From positions 1 to 21,659 of the forward strand of contig LT649533.1 in assembly GCA_900128395.1 (NCBI GenBank): a stretch of 21,659 bases of DNA, written 5' to 3'. Position numbers and translations under genes: made by a program. The notes under the pieces were generated by a model. That model was not told where the DNA came from. It did no database searches and saw only the letters and a program-made list of their open reading frames with translations. This DNA comes from Stramenopiles sp. TOSAG23-2 (Eukaryota > Sar). Shown in pieces: positions 17,052 through 21,659 of the stretch (the stretch's first letter is position 1; each line of letters opens with the position of its first letter).

Positions 17052-17457
17052 GTAGAGAAGAGATATAGAGACTGCTGATAATGAATAAAAAGAATATTAT
17101 TTATTTTTTTATATTTAAACTTAGATTTTAACCATCATAAATTTTACACAAATATTTAAAACTAAAAAAATATTTGATTTATTTACGAATGATTTTACAC
17201 CGTTCGTAAATTTAATAAAAAAATATATACAGTCTGTTGGTTTCATATTATCATATCGTATATATAATGATATAATATACGAGTATATTAAATGTCAGTT
17301 ATTATAATATATGATAATATAAAATTATTAATTTACTTAGATTTTTTTAACCATTTATCATGTGATATGATATAATGCATATATTATGATTAGTAGGATT
17401 GACTATGATATAGGTGATACTTCGTACATTTCTGAGATCCCAGAGATTCGATTTTTT
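17052..17457. other. AT-rich convergent 3' region
   Basis: It holds two related words of the aacttagattttaaccatcat type (17118-17138 and 17335-17361) and long A/T runs. No gene is recognised. Confidence 0.5.
17118..17138. repeat. 21-nt inverted partner of 13896-13916
   Basis: aacttagattttaaccatca plus one base is the exact reverse complement of 13896-13916. A diverged third copy, with a longer T run and an added ttat, lies at 17335-17361. Confidence 0.65.
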
Positions 17458-19242
17458 TTATTTCGCTTCTTGCTGCATTGCTTTAATAGCAGCAATACTT
17501 TGTTTCATAAAAACAAATTTACCTGCAAGCGTTGCAATTTGTTTGTTTGGAATTGTGTATTCTACTTTCTTTTCATTTTTAATCGTTTCGACACATTTAG
17601 CACAATATGTTTCACCCGTTTGAAGAATGCATGGATTATCAAAAATTTGCAAGCATTCCATACATGTCATTTCCCCTTCTACTGCTTCCTCTGCAGCACT
17701 TAATTTTGATAAAGCTGTATTTAATTCTTTCTCCCTTTTCTCTAAATCAATATTATCTTGTGCATTTTTTTCTAATAATTTGTCATTCTCACTTTTTAAT
17801 GCATCACGTTCCCCCATTACTCTTTGGCATTGTTCAGCTAATTCACTAAAACGACTTTCTATCAAACCTCGCATATTTGTTAATCTTTTTGCATCTTCAA
17901 TGGATTTATCACGGTCATTTTTTATTTCTTCAATTTCTTTCAATAATTTATTATTTTCCAAATCTTTCTTTCCCAATTCATTATTGATATTTTCAATTAA
18001 TAGATTATTTTTTGTATTTTCCAATTTCAATTTATTTTCCAAATCAGATATTTCTTTTCGCAATTCCATTTCTACTTCAAGTTTTTCATTTGCGTTTTTC
18101 AATGATTTTTCACGATCAATAGCACTTATTGTTTCGTGATTTTTTAATTCATTTGTCGCTTGGTCTAAATATTGCTTTAAACTATCAATTTCAAGTTTCT
18201 TATCATGTAACTCCGTCGTTAAATTTTTTATTTTTTCACTGGATGTTTTATTTTCCTTTTTCTGTTTTATGAATTCTTTCAACTTGGCATGCAATTCACG
18301 GATTTCTTTCTCGTGATTTGCCATTACTTTTCCAATTCGTGTTTGTAAACTTTGTACTTCGCTTTTTTTTGTATTCAATTTCATATTGAAACCAGATATA
18401 ATTTCATTTTCTTTCAGTTGAAATGTTTTCGTCATTCCATCCATTTCTTTTTGTAATGTTTGTGATTTTGCTTCATACATACCACATTCTTCATCTTTTT
18501 TAAGAAATTTTTCTTTCATTTCTTCATGCAATCTCTTGTATTTCTCCAATTCATGTTCAATGTTGGCAGTATTTGATACAATTTCTTTTGTTGACTCTGT
18601 ACTAATGTCTAATTTTGCATTTAGCATCTTAATTTTCTCTTCATCTTTGTACGATTTATTAGTTAAATGAACAACCGTATTTTGTTTCTCTGTTAATTTT
18701 TGTTCCAACATTTTGTATTTTTCGTTCAATTCTTTATATAAAACATCTTTACGACCGTATCGATCATTTGCCCCGCTTAATTCTTTCCTCAATTTCAACA
18801 CCGCTTCATCTACATTATTTGATGAAGTTTCCAGCTCATTAATTTTTCTGTTGGATTTATTCAAATTAGTAATTAATTCCTGTTTCAAAATATCTTGTTG
18901 TTTTAACAAATTTTGTTGTGTTTCAAGCGCTTCCTTTTGTACTTTTAACTTTTCTTCAAGACTATTTAAAACATCTTTATCATTGATGTATGAATTTTTA
19001 AATTCTTTTATATGCTTAAATAGGTCAGATTCAATTTGTCTATATTTTGCCATAGACATTGATGACGAAGAAGGCAAAGTTGGAGTCATAACTTCCTCCT
19101 GTTGTAGTGGTAAAGTTGTAGTGGATGGCGACGAGATAATTTTTTCAACATGATTATTTGTAATATTACTGTTTTCATCATTCACATTCGTTCTTTCTGA
19201 TTCAACAATAACTTTTAACTCTTTTACACCACCACGAGACAT
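17458..19242 (-). CDS. Long coiled-coil protein with C-terminal RING/U-box-like motif
   Basis: 594 residues from ATG 19242 (MSRGGVKELKVIVESER). The frame is open to an ATG at 19311, but those 23 residues come from a (TATATG)n tract (YTYTYTY) and are probably UTR. From about residue 60 to 510 the sequence is almost continuous heptad-like coiled coil rich in Lys, Glu, Leu and Asn. The C-terminal 70 residues hold MTCMECLQIFDNPCILQTGE, TYCAKCVE and YTIPNKQIATLAGKF. The C..C...GxTYC..C pattern resembles a RING finger, and the PN..L.TL segment resembles a U-box. The usual Cys-x-His before the third Cys pair is missing, so zinc binding is incomplete or the fold is U-box-like. It could be an E3-ligase-like or structural protein. 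Divergent from CDC14. Confidence 0.7.
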   Translation of the reverse strand: MSRGGVKELKVIVESERTNVNDENSNITNNHVEKIISSPSTTTLPLQQEEVMTPTLPSSSSMSMAKYRQIESDLFKHIKEFKNSYINDKDVLNSLEEKLKVQKEALETQQNLLKQQDILKQELITNLNKSNRKINELETSSNNVDEAVLKLRKELSGANDRYGRKDVLYKELNEKYKMLEQKLTEKQNTVVHLTNKSYKDEEKIKMLNAKLDISTESTKEIVSNTANIEHELEKYKRLHEEMKEKFLKKDEECGMYEAKSQTLQKEMDGMTKTFQLKENEIISGFNMKLNTKKSEVQSLQTRIGKVMANHEKEIRELHAKLKEFIKQKKENKTSSEKIKNLTTELHDKKLEIDSLKQYLDQATNELKNHETISAIDREKSLKNANEKLEVEMELRKEISDLENKLKLENTKNNLLIENINNELGKKDLENNKLLKEIEEIKNDRDKSIEDAKRLTNMRGLIESRFSELAEQCQRVMGERDALKSENDKLLEKNAQDNIDLEKREKELNTALSKLSAAEEAVEGEMTCMECLQIFDNPCILQTGETYCAKCVETIKNEKKVEYTIPNKQIATLAGKFVFMKQSIAAIKAMQQEAK

Positions 19243-19753
19243 GTTTGTACTTGTATGTTGATATGTATATGTATATGTATATACATATATATGAATGTAT
19301 GTGGATGACAATATACGTATATGTATATGCCAGTTTATCTATATATATTCAATATAGTACTAGTATATATATAAAAAATAATATATAGATTTAATCACGC
19401 GTATATACAGGTGCTACTGATGTACATCATTGTGGTAACCGACCACCAACACACACACACAGCACTATAACGGCCGGCTGTGATTTTTGTTTACCGGTAT
19501 TACCGAGTAGTTGTGTGCTGGTTGTTGCGATGTTGCTGATGGTGGTTGGATAAAATCAATAAAATAGCTACACAACAAATAATCCTTACAATGAACAATG
19601 ATGGTTTATGCATATAGTACCATATACCAAACAAACACAATATACTAAACCAGTCGTTGTGTAACAGAGTGTGATCGTAACTGTATTTCAATCAAAGAGA
19701 AATAATTTACATAATTAGAACTGTATTTTTTTACTTGATCACAATTCGATAAA
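19243..19753. other. Divergent promoter region between coiled-coil gene and CDC14
   Basis: It contains (TATATG)n and (TA)n near 19261-19375, a (CA)n tract near 19450-19461 and a short GC-rich spot (acggccggctgt) near 19469-19480. No gene is supported. Confidence 0.5.
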
Positions 19754-21367
19754 ATGGCATATCACCCACCAAAACGACCACATCCAGAACAACACCCATC
19801 ATTTTTGCAAGAAATCAGACAAGCTGCAGAGTATATTCCACAACAATTTTATTTTGTCTCGTTGTCTAAAAAACCTGTCGAAGCGAGTGATTTAACTTTT
19901 TTAACAACAGATAAAGATTATTTGTACGAACATTTCTTTGCAGACTTTGGACCGCTTAACTTAGCAAAAGTATATCGATATTGCTACGCTATACGATTAA
20001 AATTAGAGGAATGTGCACAAACTGGGAAAACGTTATATCACTATACGTCGCTAGATCCACATAAACGCGCTAACGGCGCGTTTTTATGCGCAGCCTACAG
20101 TTTGTTGATATTAAAAAGGTCTGTACAGCAAGCTTTTCAACCGTTGTTAGGTTGTTTCCCACCATTATCGGCTTTTAGGGATGCCTCCTACGGCTTATGT
20201 ACATATACTATATCTGTTCTTGATTGTTTAAAAGGACTGCACAAAGCGCAACGTTGTAACTTTTTAAATTTACAAAATTTTGATTGCGAATCGTATGAGC
20301 ATTACGAAAAAATTGAAAATGGAGATATTAACTGGATCATACCAAATAAATTTTTAGCCTTTTCTGGACCACATGACAAAGCGAGACAAATGCAAGGAGG
20401 TTTATATACTTTGTCAGCGATGGATTATTCTAAATTATTTAAGCGTCTCGGTGTAGTTGCAGTGATAAGATTGAATACTCCTACATATGATAAGAATACG
20501 TTTATAAAGGAAGGTATTGAACATTATGATTTGTACTTCAAAGATGGAACTGTACCATCTGGGCATTTACTAAGTAATTTTTTCAAAATTGTAGAAGGAA
20601 ACAAACCAATAGCCATTCATTGTAAAGCTGGTCTTGGAAGAACAGGATCCTTGATCGGTGCATATATGATGAAAGTCCATAATTTTACGCCTAAAGAAGC
20701 AATAGCATGGATGCGTATTGTCAGGCCAGGTAGCGTAATAGGTCCTCAACAGCATTGGTTGGAACAAATACATCCACGAATGAAACGTTTGGGTGATAGG
20801 TATAGAAATGAATTCAATGTGTCCGAAAAAACACGTAAAGAAAGACAAAATCAAGCAGGATATCCAAGAGTTTATGCAGGTGAACCATATCGGGCATCAT
20901 TATCTACACATGGCAATAAATCAAGCCGTGAGTTTATCGGGTTTGTTGTAAGGCCATCTACAGAACAAATTCGTACAAGTAGGAACAATAATACCCATAA
21001 TGACCATAGTGAAACTACAATAAGAAATGCTAGACAAATGCATTCACATGCGCGATTTAATCAAAATTCATTAGCAAGAGTACGAACACCAAATTATAAC
21101 AATAAATACATATATAATTGCAACACCAACACGACGAATTACCAAAATGAATCGTTATCACAATTTAAAAGCAACAGTATTCATGAAAGTGTTGGAGATG
21201 GTAAAAGCAATGATTCAACATCTCTAACCACATCCAATTCTTCAAGTAATAAAAAAACTGGTAGAAATAAATATTCTGTCGATAAAATAAATACTATGGA
21301 AAACGGCAACAAGTTAGTAGTTCGTAGCAATTCTATGCCGGAGTTACTTCCACCTCAAACAAGGTAA
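19754..21367 (+). CDS. CDC14: CDC14-family dual-specificity protein phosphatase
   Basis: 537 residues from ATG 19754 (cgataaaATGGCA). The N-terminal half is the CDC14 A-domain (EYIPQQFYFVSL, YEHFFADFGPLNLAKVYRY, HYTSLDPHKRANGAFLCAAY, FRDASYGLCTYTISVLDCL). The catalytic B-domain follows: WIIPNKFLAFSGP, general-acid loop YFKDGTVP with Asp264, and P-loop HCKAGLGRTGS with Cys290 and Arg296. Then come NFTPKEAIAWMRIVRPGSVIG and PQQHWLEQ, the family hallmark. CDC14 removes phosphate from Ser-Pro sites placed by cyclin-dependent kinases and works in mitotic exit, cytokinesis or cilia depending on lineage. Residues from about 355 on form a disordered Asn/Ser/Arg tail, ending NSMPELLPPQTR. The stop follows AGG and resembles a GTAAAG donor, so an extra 3' exon cannot be excluded. 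Confidence 0.95.
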   Translation: MAYHPPKRPHPEQHPSFLQEIRQAAEYIPQQFYFVSLSKKPVEASDLTFLTTDKDYLYEHFFADFGPLNLAKVYRYCYAIRLKLEECAQTGKTLYHYTSLDPHKRANGAFLCAAYSLLILKRSVQQAFQPLLGCFPPLSAFRDASYGLCTYTISVLDCLKGLHKAQRCNFLNLQNFDCESYEHYEKIENGDINWIIPNKFLAFSGPHDKARQMQGGLYTLSAMDYSKLFKRLGVVAVIRLNTPTYDKNTFIKEGIEHYDLYFKDGTVPSGHLLSNFFKIVEGNKPIAIHCKAGLGRTGSLIGAYMMKVHNFTPKEAIAWMRIVRPGSVIGPQQHWLEQIHPRMKRLGDRYRNEFNVSEKTRKERQNQAGYPRVYAGEPYRASLSTHGNKSSREFIGFVVRPSTEQIRTSRNNNTHNDHSETTIRNARQMHSHARFNQNSLARVRTPNYNNKYIYNCNTNTTNYQNESLSQFKSNSIHESVGDGKSNDSTSLTTSNSSSNKKTGRNKYSVDKINTMENGNKLVVRSNSMPELLPPQTR

Positions 21368-21370
21368 AGT

Positions 21371-21656
21371 TTATATATGTGTTTTTCTCTTACTCATATG
21401 TTATATAAAATTCTTTTACTCCCGTTTATTAACATCTCAAATCAAAAATGATTTATAAATTTTAGTAAAAATTATTTAGTATTCAAAAGATGTTTCCGCT
21501 GTCTGTGATTCAGAGCTAAATGAAAGAGGTCCAAAGTTTATATATATATTATATAATTTAATTATATAATATAAAAATTTTCTCTTACTCATGTATTATA
21601 TATGTGTTTTTCTCTTACTCATATGTTATATAAAATTCTTTTACTCCCGTTTATTA
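21371..21656. repeat. Exact 61-bp direct repeat downstream of CDC14
   Basis: 21371-21431 and 21596-21656 are identical over 61 bases (ttatatatgtgtttttctct... to ...cccgtttatta), 225 bases apart. A partial third unit (ttttctcttactcatgtatt, about 21578-21600) precedes the second copy. The window ends just after the second copy. No other feature is seen in this 3' gap. Confidence 0.85.
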
Positions 21657-21659
21657 GAG

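Noticed and set aside
17386-18139. Several plus-strand ORFs opposite the coiled-coil gene
   Set aside because: They are Phe/Ser/Leu-rich antisense readings of Lys/Glu-rich coiled-coil codons.
1-21659. tRNA, rRNA or CRISPR array
   Set aside because: No T-loop-like GTTCGANNC context with a matching acceptor stem, no rRNA-like conserved block and no regularly spaced repeat-spacer pattern was found by eye.
1-21659. Assigning the window firmly to a ciliate germline genome because of the scrambled-looking locus
   Set aside because: Six long genes are uninterrupted, all three stop codons seem used as stops, and the one clear intron is far longer than most ciliate introns. The lineage remains open.

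Overview
This is an AT-rich eukaryotic window, most likely from a unicellular eukaryote. The evidence is long mostly intronless reading frames, Asn runs coded by AAT repeats, Ser and Thr runs, one clear GTAAGT...AG intron, A-rich start contexts, and eukaryotic families such as CDC14, CAP-Gly, JmjC and eukaryotic-type phosphopantothenate-cysteine ligase. TAA, TAG and TGA all appear as stops, so the standard code fits. The lineage cannot be fixed from sequence alone. A Ycf45/SpoIIIAA-type ATPase, known mainly from cyanobacteria, plastids and plastid-bearing lineages, hints at algal ancestry or transfer.

Layout: (1) 0.3-5 kb holds a GPH-type MFS transporter (-) and the Ycf45-like ATPase (+), divergently arranged. 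(2) 5.1-7.1 kb holds a small secreted ORF (-), a hairpin-forming inverted repeat, and four coding-like segments that alternate between strands. (3) 7.5-10.8 kb holds a CAP-Gly/WD40 fusion (-) split by an intron and a pyridoxamine-oxidase-like flavoprotein (+). (4) 10.8-11.9 kb is a repeat-rich gap. (5) 11.9-16.1 kb holds a secretory-pathway JmjC protein (+) facing a CoaB-type ligase fused to a DUF218 domain (-). (6) 16.1-17.4 kb holds a GC-rich palindromic block and a small frame-broken gene (+). (7) 17.4-21.7 kb holds a coiled-coil RING/U-box-like protein (-) and CDC14 phosphatase (+), followed by an exact 61-bp direct repeat.

The genes look like an unrelated mixture of metabolism (CoA synthesis, transport, flavoprotein), cytoskeleton and cell cycle (CAP-Gly/WD40, CDC14, coiled coil). 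There is no evident operon-like logic; most neighbours are divergent or convergent.

The most unusual region is 5.87-7.06 kb. Segments in order + / - / + / - all read like parts of one charged coiled-coil protein. They can be joined in a non-linear order through short repeats shared at their ends and in the same codon phase (6, 5 and 8 nt). This resembles a scrambled gene of the kind known from the germline nuclei of some ciliates. A shuffled pseudogene, or overlapping ordinary genes with introns, remain live alternatives. The large uninterrupted genes on both sides argue against a classical heavily interrupted ciliate germline.
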